From: Augochlora pura
Lineage: Eukaryota > Arthropoda > Insecta > Hymenoptera > Halictidae
Length of the DNA: 64,000 nucleotides
Direction of reading: 5' to 3'
Assembly: GCF_028453695.1 (NCBI RefSeq)
Contig: NC_135776.1
Coordinates: 17,182,663 to 17,246,662 of the forward strand
A program made the translations under genes and the position numbers. Positions 33,647 through 46,749 of the stretch are shown here, piece after piece. Numbering within the stretch: position 1 is the first letter of the stretch; each line of letters opens with the position of its first letter. The notes below the pieces were generated by a model that saw only the letters and a program-made list of their open reading frames with translations, searched no databases and was not told where the DNA came from.

Positions 33647-34609
33647 CAAAATCCGCAATCAATTGCCAACCCAATATACAGATATGCACAGGCTTCGTAT
33701 ATAGGTATACACAGAGGATATATACAGGTATGCACAGACGATGTATACAGGTGTTGCGCATAGTAGTCATAGACCATAATCGCGCGTACACGGGGGGAAC
33801 ATAGAGGCGCGGTGGCCGCGTGTTTTCCCGCGTCGAGGCACCGTTATATCGATACGCTAATCCGGCAAGGCCGCGATACACTATCTCCGGTAAGTATGTA
33901 GCCATTAATTGAGGCACGGATTACTTTGTCTCGCAATTGTGTTCTCAATTACTTAATAGCCCCCGCGCCGGCGACGTCGATTACCATGACAGCCGATATA
34001 CACGGCCTGGGAAATCCGACTTCGACGCGAACCGCGCACGCGCGTAGATCACCGCAAGGATCGGCCTGTGTTTACGAGACAATTCAGTATCGTTTATCTA
34101 TCCGTCGATGAGACGGCCGACTATATCGTCTGTCTTCCATTGTCTTGCGGAGGGTATTGGTTTCCTTAGTTTCCATCGTTGCGAATAGATCGAGAGATAT
34201 CTGCGTGAAATCGCGCGGAGGAAAATGTACGGCTAGTGTTCGGAGGTTAATAGTATAGTAACCGGTAGCTGACTTTTAATAAATTAATAATATGATAATT
34301 CCTTAGTAGTAATTTTATAGCTTGATAATTATTTTATAATTTAAGAATTATTTAATCATTTTATTTAAATAATAAGCCGCCATTTTCTACGATCGATAGT
34401 CTGTGAATCAGTTGTTATAGTAATCGATAATTTTATATATTAATAACTTGATATCTATTATTGAGATAAATGTGGTAGATCGTTCCACCATAAGCTTCAA
34501 TATTATTATATCATTTTTTAAATACTAAATATTTTTCGCAATGAAATTCGATGCTTTTTGATATTTATATAATCTGCTTTAATGTACAATAAAGGATTTT
34601 TCTTTTCAA
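33647..34609. other. Non-coding intron stretch
   Basis: Short imperfect tatacaggtatgcacag repeats lie at 33680-33760 and a GC-richer part at 33770-34230; the rest is AT-rich. No gene. Confidence 0.5.
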
Positions 34610-34785
34610 TGTATCAAATTAAATTGTATGAAATAAAATTCTATGAAATAAAATTCTATTAAATTAAATTCTATGAAATAAAATTCTATTAAATTAAATC
34701 CTGTGAAATAAAATTCTATTAAATTAAATTCTATGAAATAAAATTCTATGAAATAAAATTCTATTAAACAAAATTCTATTAAACG
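34610..34785. repeat. AT-rich minisatellite (aaattctatgaaataa variants)
   Basis: Ten or more units of about 16 bases alternate ctatgaaataaaatt and ctattaaattaaatt. Confidence 0.9.
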
Positions 34786-35488
34786 CAAATAATAAACTTA
34801 TGATAAGTTAAACAATCTTCATTCTACGATATCATTTCCTTTGTTTCTCAAATGAACGCGTGCATACTCATCCAAGCAAGAATTGACACTATTCAACAAA
34901 CCTTCCGAACGGACCTAATAAATTTATTTAAATCAATGACGTAACAGTGAAAATTACACGAACGGCTTTTAGAAGCCTCTGCAAAGTCCGCGAGATTCAC
35001 GGTCGCAAGTGGCTCGTTTCTGTTTGCCGCGGCCGACACCGTCGCTCGCTAGGGAACGAAGTGCACTTTCATCGGCTAATCCGTCCGCTCGGCTGTTTGA
35101 AGCCGTGCCTCCTCCCCCGTCTCGTTTCAATGATTCAAAAGCTCCACAAAGGGCTGCGACACGAGTCTCGGTGACAATCGAGCCACCGACATCTGCGGGC
35201 ATCCTGTGCAAATTGCTCGCGACGTGGAAAAAAAAGCGTCGCCGATCCGACGAAATCAAACGCGAACCGCCCACCCTCTCGGCTGCAGCAATTTTCAGCG
35301 AATTAAATCGCAACGCCGTTGCGGCGATGCATCTTCGCGTCGATTTGAATGGGACAAACGGATCGGCAAATGTGAGCGAAATGCATTTTTGAAGCGTTAA
35401 ACGCGGCGAAAATGGCGGGGAAAGGATTGAATTGAAAGAATCGGGAGAAACGAGATAGAAGAGATAATTTAAAGGTTCGAGAGAATTG
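34786..35488. other. Non-coding intron stretch
   Basis: GC-rich at 34960-35440 with overlapping frames on both strands, none recognised. Confidence 0.5.
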
Positions 35489-35860
35489 TATCATACTTTG
35501 TGTCATTAGATTACTAAATACGTTGTGAAAGAAGCCTTACTTTACTAGATACTAGTAATGATGGAAGCTATTGGTACTAGCTGTGATGGAAGCATTATAT
35601 TAATTATTATTACTATTATTAAAGAATTATGTTACACTTTACTAGATTACTAGATATGTTGTGAAAGAAGCCTTACATTTATTATTATTATTATTATTAG
35701 AGAATTATATCACACTTTACTAGATTACTAAATACGTTGTGAACGGAGCCTTAAATTAATTACTATTATTATTATTATTAGAGGATTATATCACACGTTA
35801 CTAGATTACCAGATATGTTGTGAAAAAAGCCTTACGTTAATAATTATTATTATTATTCTT
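35489..35860. repeat. About 110-bp tandem repeat, four units
   Basis: Units contain tttactagattactaaatac, gttgtgaaagaagccttac and a TTA trinucleotide tail of variable length. Confidence 0.88.
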
Positions 35861-36269
35861 TATTAACGTTCTAGTAAGGCCCTTTTGAGTTACATGAAGT
35901 TAATGTGCATAGTTCGGTGTAACCTTATAGGTAATATATAAAAAAAAGAACAAAAATGATATTATAATAAAAAAGTAAAACATAAAGAAATTGCATAGTG
36001 TGTGTTTTAATACCTAGTATGTATTGCTGTACATTTTAAATCGGCTCAATATACCTCCAAAGAAGTCGAGGTTATGTACTAAATATAGTTGCTGGATATA
36101 GTTCTTGTTACTCTAGTTATAGAATTTTTAAATCCTAAATTAGTTTTAACAATTATATAGTTTTATTAATTAAAATATATCTTTTGATTGTATTGCTTCA
36201 ACGGGAATCTTCTGTTTTATTAATTCTAGAATGGGTGGACAATTAATGATTTTAAAAATATAAAATAAT

Positions 36270-36465
36270 AATCGAATAAATCGAATAAATCGAATAAATC
36301 GAATAAATCGAATAAATCGAATAAATCGAATGAATCGAATAAATCGACTAAATCGAATAAATCGAATAAATCGAATAAATCGAATAAATCGAATAAATCG
36401 AATAAATCGAATAAATCGAATAAATCGACTAAATCGAATAAATCGAAAGGATCGAGAGAATCGAA
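36270..36465. repeat. 9-bp minisatellite (aataaatcg)
   Basis: About 21 units, mostly identical, with a few c or g substitutions. The INRINR frame is an artefact of the repeat. Confidence 0.95.
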
Positions 36466-37096
36466 AGTTCGAAGAACAAGCTTATACTATAGAAGGTAGA
36501 ATGCGCGTTGCGCACGCGGGCGCAAAAAGGCCGCAGATGACAGATTCGGTTTCAATTTCAGAGAGCCTATTATTACGTTAAACCGAGAGACCGGATCGAT
36601 CGCAAGAAGTTGCGAGCGTGTACCAACCGACGGCGGGCGCGCGGCGCCGATCGCGGCGATTAATCTTAATTATCGAGGCATAACGAAGATTGATCAATAA
36701 ACAAGGATTGAGAGATCCGAAGACAAGCAATATGTCTAGAAGCCGATCGCTTCCGGTGTTCATTAAAATTCTTCACGGTGACGCGCGTGTGGTTCTGGCT
36801 ATCGCGATCCCATCGACTTTCAGTTATTTTTCCGTGCCCGATACGAATTTGCGTCACACGACCGCTATTAAAACGCGGAGGCCGGCGAACAAATCGTCCG
36901 TGCAAAAAAGCCGAATAAAATGCTGATCGGTCTCTTTGCGCGTTTGCAATTGCGCACGAAAGTGGAAGGAATGAATGATACGTTGTTGCAAAGTGCTGGC
37001 GAATGTTTTTTTAAAAAGACGTACGATTGACATTGTTTCTATCGAGCTGTGTTTAGAGACATTTTTCAGATTTTTATTTAAAATTAGTTTTCGAGT
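36466..37096. other. Non-coding intron stretch
   Basis: Moderately GC-rich from 36480 to 36960. Nothing recognised. Confidence 0.5.
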
Positions 37097-37259
37097 TTAA
37101 CCCTTTTACTGGCTTTTAGTAGTAAGATTAACCCTTTTAGTGCCTTTTAGTAGTAAGTTTAGCCCTTTTAGTACCTTTTAGTAGTAAGAGTCGTGAGTAC
37201 CTGAACGAAATACATATATCGCACTTGACTGACATAGTTTAACAAATTTCTAGAAAGAA

Positions 37260-37293
<34 letters not shown>

Positions 37294-37450
37294 TAATAGT
37301 AAATATATCAATTTTGTAATATTAAAATTAATATAATTTTGTAATATTATAATTGTATTAGCGTTGGTTCAAGAAAAATATTAATTTAACACGATAATTA
37401 ATTTTAATTCAGCAACACACCATAGACTTAATACGACCGCAAAGGGTTAA
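37097..37450. mobile_element. TTAA element with a terminus repeated three times (354 bp)
   Basis: The left end has three tandem copies of about 34 bases at 37097, about 37130 and about 37163. Each starts tTTAaCCCTTTTAgTgCC and continues ttttagtagtaag. The right end is a single CGACCGCAAAGGGTTAA. The interior includes an AAT microsatellite. Confidence 0.65.
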
Positions 37451-38000
37451 TCATACAAGTTATTCAACCCTTATAAATCGAAACAAAAATCTTGCCCTTC
37501 CATTATCAATATTTCAACAATAAAATAAACTTGTAAATCCATAAACATAAATTGTTAAATAATAAGTTTCCATAACTATAACAATTAAAATACCAACAAC
37601 AAAAAACTAACAATAATAAAAAAACAATAACAAAAGAAAAGCACTACCACTGTGTGGTATGATTGTCAGTTATTTAAGAATTTAAAAAAAAATTTAAGAC
37701 AATTTTAAAATACGTTCTCCTATTTTCTAAACCTAATCGTTGCAAGTCGCGTTATAAAAAGGCCTCGCGAAAACAGCTAAAGCGTGTCAAATCTGTCATA
37801 TAAAAAGAAATCCATGTAGAACGAAAGTAGCAAAGGGATAACGCGACCCTGTCCCGAAGGGTTGACTCGCTTAACGAAGAGGGTCGCTCAACAAGTATCG
37901 GACGAGCGTGGCGCGTCCGACATCGACAAATTTGTTTCGACGACGTGAAAGAAAAATAAAAAGGGTGCGACGAGGCAGAAGGAGAAGAACGACGAGACAT
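37451..38000. other. Non-coding intron stretch
   Basis: AT-rich to about 37740, then mixed sequence leading into the purine-rich repeat. No gene. Confidence 0.5.
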
Positions 38001-38280
38001 CTCAGAAGAAAAGGACAAGACAAGTGAGAAGAAGAAGGACAAGACATCTCAGAAGAAAAGGACAAGACAAGTGAGAAGAAGAAGGACAAGACAACTCAGC
38101 AGAAGAAAGATAGGACATTTTAGAAGAGGAAGAAGGACAAGACACCTTAGAAGAAGAAAGACAAGACATCGTAGAAGAAGGAAGACAAGACATCTCAGAA
38201 GAAAGACAAGACATCGTAGAAGAAGGACAAGACAACTGAGAAGAAGAGAGACAGGACCGCGCGAAAGAAGAAAAAGGTGG
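38000..38280. repeat. Purine-rich minisatellite (agaagaaggacaagacatct variants)
   Basis: Irregular units of about 24-47 bases repeat. They keep frames open on both strands, up to 254 residues on the + strand and 195 on the minus strand, running on into GC-rich sequence. The frames consist of RRR or LLSCLV repeats and are not called as genes. Confidence 0.85.
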
Positions 38281-38852
38281 AATAAAAGCGAAAGGGGAAG
38301 CCGGCGCTCAAAGGTTCCGCGGTCAAAGCGTCTGGTGGCAGAGCCGTTTCCTCCCGGCGCGCGAGCAGTTTCCGCCCCCTCGGTCCGCGCCGGACCGCCG
38401 CGGCGCGTCGGGAAAGATTTATCGGTTCGTCTAGACCAGGAATGCAACCGATGCCCCGGCCCCGCTTTCTTTCTTTTCGTAGAAGATAGCCTGATCAAAA
38501 ATAAACGCGCGGCCGTCCTTCCCATCCGGCCTTTTTCACGGTTCCGGGCTAAATATATCCCGCAGCGAGCCGGGGGCGCGCTGGAAAAACAACGGGCCGA
38601 AATAGAATCCGGGCGCCGTCGCGCTTGCAGGAACACGCCGCTCTCTCTCCCAGGATCCGAGGGGATTTACATACTTCCAGGGACTTTCCACAGGACCACG
38701 CGTTCTCCTCGCTGTTTTACAAGACGCGGGATGGTTAGGGGGATGCGATACGTCTTGATTTCATTTGTCGGATACGGCGATTCCATTGTCTGCCGGGGAT
38801 CGAGACGTTCGTCGCTGTGTGCGACGGGTCGTTGACCTTGTGGGAATATTTA
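38281..38852. other. GC-rich non-coding block
   Basis: CpG-dense; the open frames run in from the adjacent minisatellite and show no recognisable domain. Confidence 0.5.
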
Positions 38853-38920
38853 TTAACCCCTTAGCGCTCGAGTGGCGCCAATGAAAATCGTTGTATCGTT
38901 TTCAAAGTAATTTTGGTAAT
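38853..38920. mobile_element. Left end of a CCCTTTGC-type TTAA element
   Basis: It reads TTAACCCcTTaGCGCTCGAG, then tggcgccaatgaaaatcgtt, matching the subterminal region of the element at 7630. The right end was not found. Confidence 0.6.
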
Positions 38921-40611
38921 AAATATTTAAAAAATAGTTAAAAAAATATTTTACGACAAGTTTAGAATCGAGGAATTAATTTCCACCAAAAGAATGGATT
39001 CATAATAAGTCTGCTTCATAGTTATAGTGACAATACTTAATAAATAAAATTAATATATCGTTCTTTTATTTATATATTTAGCGACGCTTTAAATTAATAT
39101 ATCGTTCTTTAAAGCGTCGATTGACCAGAATGAAAAGTCGACTAATGACAGCTCGGTGAGTGATGTATATTGTTTTTTAAAAGTCTCTTTGTAATTTAAT
39201 AATATGTAAAATTTATAAGAAAAATAGCCAAAAGTTAATCGTTAGTATTGTTGCCATGTTTATGTTACTGGAAGAGTTAATCGATTTGGTACGTGAAGAA
39301 AGTAATAGATTTTAATTCAGAACATAACCTCTGAAATAAATTAATTATTCAGTGGCCAATCAATTTTAGTAATCTCAATTAACAGGGAAAGTTATTATAA
39401 ATAAAAAAAAGTTGCAATACCAAGTGCTTTGACATTTAAATTTAAGATTTTCCAAAAAGTTTAATCAAACAATTTGTACAGTAAATGACTCAAATACCAC
39501 ATTTACGTCGATAAATCTGTTTAATAACCTGAAAAATCGAATATCCTTTGTAGAAGAAAGGAAAGAAGAACAATATTATATTGCAGTAATATATACAAAA
39601 TAACAATAAATATAAAATATAAAATATATTTACTAGTAATGGATATAGTACTATAATAATACTAATATTATAATTATTACTACTAAATATAAAATAAAAC
39701 AGTAACGTAACCCAAGATCTCGTCACAGCCATCAACACAGGAACGATACTAAACGTAATTCTCAAGGTGCGCCGACCTTGGACCTCGCCCACCCCATTTT
39801 TCCATCATTCTAATTCCGTTCCTAGATTCCAATTAGTCCCCCAAGCTCTAAAATTCTTTCCCGCCGCCCCCGGTTCGCAGACAATGTCCCGTCACATCGG
39901 CCTTGAACCTCGCCCAACGACCCCGATTTTTCCGGTCGCTCGCAGCAAAAGCGCGTGCCCGATCTCTCCGCGGCCATAATCGGCGGACCCGCAATTTGTC
40001 AATGGTATCGCGGCACCGGCGTACCCTGTACACGTCCCCGCGTATCTAATTTCGCATTCGGCCATAAATATCGCCGCGCACGCGGCAGATACGCGGCCGT
40101 GTACAAGCAGAGACAACGCAATAAACCGTGGTCCGTAGGGCCGATAGAGCGCCGCCGCTCCGATTAGGCTCTCTCGCTCTCCGTCTCCCCCGACCTTGGC
40201 TCACGCCGCCGCCGCCGCCGCGACGACGGGAAAAATCCGAGAGAGTCTGTGGCCTTCCGAAAAGGATAATCAGCCCCAAGGACGGCCTCTGCCCGCTTCT
40301 ATGCAAATATATGGAAAACGGAAACGTCGGTTGCGCGGGTCGCGACGCGACGCGACGAAAGCGAGCGCGCCGCGGTTTAGATTGCTGCGAAACTGCGAGA
40401 TCGACGGGAGAGATAGGCCGCCGGCACCGCCGCCGCTGCTGCCGCTGTGGATCGCGAAACGGTGATGTATCTTTATTACGGTGCCGCTCTCGTAACCTCG
40501 CCGGATTTGTTGTTACCGCTCCTTTTACTGTCGCGACGTGCGTGGAACGCTTATTCGAGGAAACAATCGGCTCGCGCGGCCGATCATGCGAGGCGATCGC
40601 GAGGCCGTCGT
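38921..40611. other. Non-coding intron stretch
   Basis: AT-rich to about 39740, then CpG-dense from 39770 to 40640 with a short CCG run near 40205. A local inverted repeat (aaagcgtcg and atatatcgttcttt) lies at 39050-39120. No gene was recognised. Confidence 0.5.
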
Positions 40612-41530
40612 CGATCATCGGTGATCTGGAGTAACGAGATTGCACCGCGGAAAGTGATACGGATGATTATTTCTTGTCGGTGGAGAATACAAATTTATAA
40701 ATAAATATATAAGATTTTGTTTAACACTAGAAAGACGGGAAAATGACTGCTTTTCGGCAATATAGGTATAACACACATATATATACCGGAAATGAAGGAG
40801 GGAGGGGGGGGGGGGGAACAAAAATGATTAATAAACGCATTTATATGTTGTAGAAAAAGTCACAAAATTATAAGAAGCTGCGTCATTATTTACATAATTA
40901 TTTTTCTAATTGAAATTGAAAAGCAGTCAAAATGACTTGCTTAGGCAATCTAGTGTTAAGAAAGCATAGTTCTTTTATAAATTAATGGTAAATCGATCAT
41001 TGGAGGAAGATTTAGGGTAAGGTGGAGCAACGTGATTGCGTGGCGAAAAGTGATACGAGAGATTGTGTCACTGATTGATATTTGTTGTTTGCGTGGAATA
41101 CTAATTTATAAATGAAGATATAGATTTTCTTTTAACGAAGCAAAGTTACCCTGTAAATTAATGTTAAATAGATCATCGGAGGAGGATCTAGAGTAACTTG
41201 GAGCAATGTGATTGCACGACAAAAAGTTTTCGCTACGAAATGTAATACAAAAGATTATTTTTCATCCGCGTAGAACCTATATTTATAAATAAAAATATAG
41301 ATTTTCGTTTAAAGAAGCAAAGTGACTCTGTAAATCAACTCTAAATCGATCAATGATTAAAAAGTCAATAAAACTTCTCTCCTTTCCCTCGTGATATTAA
41401 ATAAATTTTATACAATGCAAAATATTATTTTTCATCCGCATAGAACCTATATTTATAAATAAAAATATAAATTTTCGTTTAAAGAAGCAAATGATTTAAA
41501 AGTAAATAAATGATTAAAAAGTAAATTATA
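40612..41530. repeat. About 150-175-bp tandem repeat array, four to five diverged units
   Basis: Units start near 40612, 40994, 41170 and 41346 at cgatcatcggagg-type sequence and share gagcaacgtgattgc and aatttataaataaa. A subunit with tatttttcatccgc and agaacctatatttataaata is repeated once more near 41425. A TTAA element has inserted into the first unit. Confidence 0.8.
40721..40959. mobile_element. TTAA element H with CACTAGA termini (239 bp)
   Basis: The ends are TTAACACTAGA and aaTCTAGTGTTAA; subterminally, tgactgctttt and aaaagcagtca are inverted. It interrupts the first unit of the tandem array at agattttgtTTAA, where the next unit has the unoccupied agattttctTTTAACgaagc. It contains a 13-G run. 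Confidence 0.8.
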
Positions 41531-44130
41531 TTTCTCTCCTTTCCCCCTTGAAATTGAGTAACTTATTTTTTTAAGAAATGTTCATTGTTCTCGAGGTATT
41601 TTAACAGTATACGTAATAAAATGAAGAAAACCATTCAATTAAGAAAACGGACAGCTAATTACACTCCGGCACGGTTGACGTTAGAAAGTAACGTTGCACG
41701 ATTTGTAAGGTGATTAATGATCGCCGCAGCAAAAGTGTTTTTCTAGTTTCGTTTAAGAAATTATAGTTATGCAACGGATCCTGTTAAATTAGTTCTTTTA
41801 TTGCGTTTACGTGCAACAGAATGTTCCGTTCGTACGCCGGTTGCAATATTATTGGTGACATAAGAGTAAACGTTCTCGTCACGTGTATTCCTATTACGAG
41901 ATTCGTAGAACGTGCGATGGTGTTATGGTGCGTGTTATGGTGTTACATGCGAGTATATTAAATAAATAAAAAAACGGAAACTTGGAACTGTTGGTAACTC
42001 TGTTAGACTATGGCGATCGACGCGGAAGAACGGATCACTGTTTTACTAATGATATAGATCGGTGATCTGAATTTAAACGGATCATTTACAGGTTCTATGA
42101 AGTGGAACTTTAGTTAATAATATTTATTATTGATATTTTAATCATATATTATTACTTAATAGTGATTATTAATGAATATTTGTATTATCTTTGTTTTCTG
42201 TAATTGTTAAAGCCATGAATTTTCTTTTTCAAAGTCTGCACAATAGAGCATGATTTTTATAATGATTCTAGAGCGGTGTATAGGGAAGAGTTACTATGAA
42301 TAGGACATTACTATTATTTCAGAAATTATCAATCTTTTTATAGTAATATTATATCTGTTTTGTAACTATATTATACATTAATACTAATAAAAAGATATGT
42401 ATATGATTAATAAAGTATATTAATTGCACTTAATTTATAATTACGTTCTTTCTATTAATAAAAATATATTAATATCGTCACTCATTAATATATTAGTAAA
42501 TGATTAGTAAAATATATTAATATATATTGTTTCTATAATTAATAATTATATAAGTTATATTATACAATTAGTAAAATATATTAATCAAATCAATATTTTT
42601 CTAATTTGAAGTGCTGTGTAAAATTCTATTCTATTTCTCTGTAAAATTTCGCTTGAAATTTGACTCCTCTTAATTTAAATTTAATTTATTACATTTTAAC
42701 AAGATTCACTGCATATTGCTAATGTTGCGACACTTTATATATTACTTGTACAATTTCACTGTATATTACTGGGTCCAAAAAGACCCAGTATCGACCATCT
42801 GACAGAATAACAGAGCTCCGAATTTCAGCCGCGTTACACGAAATTCTCGCGTAGCCAAAAAGCCGGCAAAGAAAATTCGAGGATCGAGAGAAGGCGACAA
42901 AGAAAACGGGGATCATGAAAATTCGTGGCATGACCGGAGGCGGCACCGACGTTCGCAAGTAGGTCGAGGATCGGCAGAAACAGTGGAGACCGTCGAACCG
43001 GGTCGTCCACGGAATAGGACAAGGCGCTCGTCGCGCAATTTCCAAAGAGCCCCCGATAGACAACGAATGCATAATCCCAATTATGGCCAAAACGGGTTCT
43101 GTCCGCGGTTAATTGGTTAAAAAGAGAGAGAGAGAGAGAGAAAAAAAATGATCTTTGTATCCAGGAAGGCGATTCTTGGAAGCAGAAAAGGGGGACACGC
43201 GTTAGGCAAGTCGCCGTAGACCCCGATGGAGCAGCCGCGCCGCCGTAAATTCTAATTCAGCCGCAAGAAGGGACAAGGAAAGCAGATGTCGACAATTGTG
43301 CTTAATTAATCCCGGTCCGGACAACCTCGTCCGTTCTGGCTGTCTAGAAGTTAGCCAGGCCGTTTCCTATTTATAAAGAAGTGGAACCGGAGTAAGAAAG
43401 AGAAAGAGAGAGAGAGAGAGAGAGATCTAATCAACGATTTCTGTACTTTCCTCGCAAGAACTCGCGCACGATCGCGAGAGCCAGCTCCCGCAGAAAAAAA
43501 AGAGACCGTTTATTCCATCTTCGGCGCGGACCAGAAATCTCTCGATCCTAAGATCAATTTCTTTTCGACGGTGTCCCATTAAAGCGTTCGGATCAACTCC
43601 TCTACTTTCGAATCCGTTGGGCCGACTAATTCGTTTTTGTTTCCGCGCCGTTTCGATCACTCTTTCAACGTGATCGCGAAGGCGACGAGAATCTCGATCG
43701 CGACGATTTCGTTCGCAAACGATTTCCGAGCTGGAACGACGACGAACGAACGAACGAATTAGACGTCACCGTCGAAGATGGATTCCCATATACGGTACAG
43801 TCGGAGGCGCCTGATATTTGTCATTTCCGACAGGAAAGGCCGCGCCGAGTCTCCTTTCGCCTGTAGATCGCGTACGATACCGGACCGATATACACGTAGT
43901 ACCCCGCGCAGATCGATCCTTAACTGGCCGATAAGGTTCGAGGCCCCCCCGCGGAAAAACTTCCTGATTTATCGCCGTTCCACCGCTCGCGAATTAAATA
44001 CCGCGTCGCGGAGCTCGCCGAACGCGCGATTGGTCTCTCTTTGCTAGCGGTGTGTTCGCGGCGCCCACGTGCCGCGTAATTATATTAGCAGCGCGCGCGC
44101 GCGGATGAATAATCCGACAATGCTCGACAC
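41531..44130. other. Non-coding intron stretch
   Basis: AT-rich to 42760, then GC-rich from about 42780 to 44340. GA microsatellites lie at 43120-43142 and 43398-43427. A 9-base hairpin (tactgggtc/gacccagta) is at 42767-42790. No gene was recognised. Confidence 0.5.
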
Positions 44131-44284
44131 CGAACGATTTTCCGTCCCTTTTTCAGTCGCGCGATTGTCAACCGGCTGGAAACGGCGTTTCGCTTCGGCG
44201 AGAAAAAAACGATGCGAGACGCCGCGAAATAATCGATTCGTCGGAGTCGACAATGGCGGCGGACAATGCGCGTATCCGACACTG
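44131..44284 (+). repeat. Dispersed duplicated block, copy 2
   Basis: The longer, more GC-rich relative of 17691-17801. It ends gtcgacaatggc, then gcgcgtatccgacactg. Confidence 0.75.
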
Positions 44285-44367
44285 TACTCTTTAAGAATTT
44301 AAGCGAGACGAACTTTAATGTTCCCTTGGCGTTTCAGGCTTAACTTTCGCCGTTTGGTTCGAATTAT

Positions 44368-44737
44368 TTAACCCTTTCGCGCCGAGAGGAATGTAGATAC
44401 GACCTCGAAGAATGATCATTTATATGCGAAGACCGTATATACGTTGTATATACGTATATGTACGTGTATATACGGGTATATAAGTGTATATACGTTTATA
44501 CCATATACTTTTATTTTGCACTTTATATAAGATACTTTTAATAATCGACAAACACTTGACTATAATATTGAAAAAAATAATTTACGATTATGAACTATTA
44601 TATTTCAGAAAGTAAAATGATATTACTAAATAAAATAGATATCATTGTAAAATTTAGAGAACAAGAAACTACTTCTCGCAGCATTCTATACCCCAGTGTC
44701 AACTACTCAGTAATGCGCTCTATAGCGAAAGGGTTAA
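44368..44737. mobile_element. TTAA element E2, CCCTTTCGC family (370 bp)
   Basis: The ends are TTAACCCTTTCGCGCC and TATAGCGAAAGGGTTAA. The interior matches the 27689 copy in reverse (gatacttttaataatcgac) and carries a tatacgtata repeat. Confidence 0.82.
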
Positions 44738-45197
44738 TAGCGACGATTTCAGTTCGTTCGACGAACGACGCTGTGGAGATCGAAAAAAGTGCGATAATTT
44801 GGAGAGCCTACTGTATTTTACTTCTTTTATTATTAACTAATAAACTAAGTAAAAAACCAAACTAAAACGAAACTAATATTTTATTATTAATTAAACCTTG
44901 CTATAGTGCACTATAGTGCTCAATAACGAGTCAGACTCGTGATTTCTTGCATGATCTAATAAATATGAATACTATTAATTTATTTGAAATCGAAATGAAA
45001 TTGAAGTCTTTTGTTATCAAAGTCGAGAAATGGAAGTAAATAAAAAGAATAGAGGAAAAAAAAATTGTCCAGTCTTATTAAGAAAAATATTAAGGATAAA
45101 CAAGTGCTAATCAACGCAGAATGAAAGGAGTCATAGTGCGAGGGGTCAACAATAACGATTAATGAATGATACTATTATTATCATTAATTACACATTA

Positions 45198-45422
45198 TTA
45201 ACCTCTTCAAGAACACTGCCACGTATGTGTACGTTTAGATTCCTTAAAATTATAATTATTCTAAGTGTAAAGACAATGGAGAATCAGTTGAAAAATTATT
45301 TATTTTAGAATATCTCAGCAATACCGAAAAAACCTCATCGAATAAAATTAAATGGCTGATAAATAAAAAAAAACACAATTAAATAGATTGTTCAATAAAA
45401 AATTCATCCCTGAAGAGGTTAG
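45198..45422. mobile_element. TTAA element with CCTCTTCA termini (225 bp)
   Basis: The ends are TTAACCTCTTCAAG and CTGAAGAGGTTAG, 12 inverted bases with the last TTAA base changed. Confidence 0.65.
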
Positions 45423-45616
45423 TCATACCAATCAAACGTATTAAAATTCCAAGAAATAACAAGAGAGTGATTATCGATTGGAATTGTTATCGTCAGTTCT
45501 ACTTTTAATAGGTCATTAATTAGGCACAGTAACTGCAACCTGTTTTTCCTTCGACTCCTTATTTCTGTATCTTAGTCTTTCGACACCGAAAGTGTTAAAT
45601 TAGATCTTAAGTACTG

Positions 45617-45796
45617 TTAACCCCTTGCTGTACTTTAACGAGTCAGGCACATTCAATTGTTAAATAATTAGTTAAACGTTCAAGTAGACATAAGTACAAA
45701 ATAACTATAAAATTCCTTTTTCTTCTAAGGAATTAATGCAACAAAAAAAATTCTGGTCATAGTACTTGCAAAGAAAATGGTACAGCAAAGAATTAA
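45617..45796. mobile_element. TTAA element with CCCCTTGCTGTAC termini (180 bp)
   Basis: The ends are TTAACCCCTTGCTGTAC and GTACAGCAAAGAATTAA, an imperfect inverted match. Confidence 0.65.
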
Positions 45797-46749
45797 AAAG
45801 AGTTAGCATCGTCTTCTAACACGAACAACAACATTTAGTCCACCGAACACCTTCGCAACGACGCGAGTCGAGAAAAGCGATATTGTTCTTTGAAAAAAAT
45901 ACAATACTCTACGAACGATCGGAATCTGGAGGGTATCGCCGAGCGTAAAGAAATCGAAGTCGAAATCGCCGGTGTCCGGTGGCGCGTCCTTATTCAGCCA
46001 CGGTGGACAAAAAAAAAACGTGTCAGTCCGAGAGGCCGGGGCTCGTATCGAGAGCACCGGGGGTCCTTATCGCGGTCCCGGGGCCCGCGCTCCGTACCTT
46101 ATTACGTACCGCGCCCTTCTCCGGGGCCCTGGCTCTCGTCACGGCTCGTAAAGTCGACATGGTCGCAAAAGGTGGCTCGCGAACAGGCCCCGGGATCGGA
46201 AATTCCACAGGCACCGGCGTAGAGAAACGCGAGAGAGGAACAGGGAGAGACACGGAGAGAAAGAGAGAGAGAGAGAGAGATAGACAGAGAAAGATGGAGA
46301 AAGAGAGAGAGGAACAGGGAGAGACGGAGAGAGAAAGAGAGAGAGAAAGATAGACAGAGAAAGATGGAGAAAGAGAGAGATGAAGAGAGAAAGAGACATA
46401 GAGAGAGAAACAGAGAGGCATAGGGCCGTAATCCTTTGGCTGTGCAACGGGGGCGCGTACGTACCCGATGTACCGGCTCTCTCTCCTCCCCTCCCCCCTC
46501 TTCCCTCCTCCCTTTCGCTTTTATCGTCCTGCCTACTCTAAATATTTCTCTGGCATGAATTTATAACGACGACGCCGCGCCGCAGCTAATAACGAGCGCG
46601 CCGATAGCCAGCGATGTCTATAAACGGACCGCGGTGCCGGACCCGGATCCGGACCATTACTCCCTTGCCAACATCGTGTTACAACGGGTTTCCGCTCTCA
46701 AATTTGTCCTCCGCGGGATCCTTCTCCCATCTGCCACGTCTTTCGACCA
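45797..46749. other. Non-coding intron stretch with GA-rich repeat
   Basis: GC-rich from 45840 to 46230, then a GA-rich tract from 46225 to 46425. In the tract, agaaagatggagaaagagag and ggaacagggagagac occur twice. The open frames here reflect composition. Confidence 0.6.

Noticed and set aside
37752..38835. Frames of up to 254 residues with RRR or LLSCLV repeats
   Set aside because: They are a purine-rich minisatellite running into a GC-rich block. There are no domains, and both strands are open equally.
42767..42790. Terminator-like hairpin tactgggtc/gacccagta
   Set aside because: Intrinsic bacterial-type terminators do not apply to a eukaryotic intron, and no element edge was evident.
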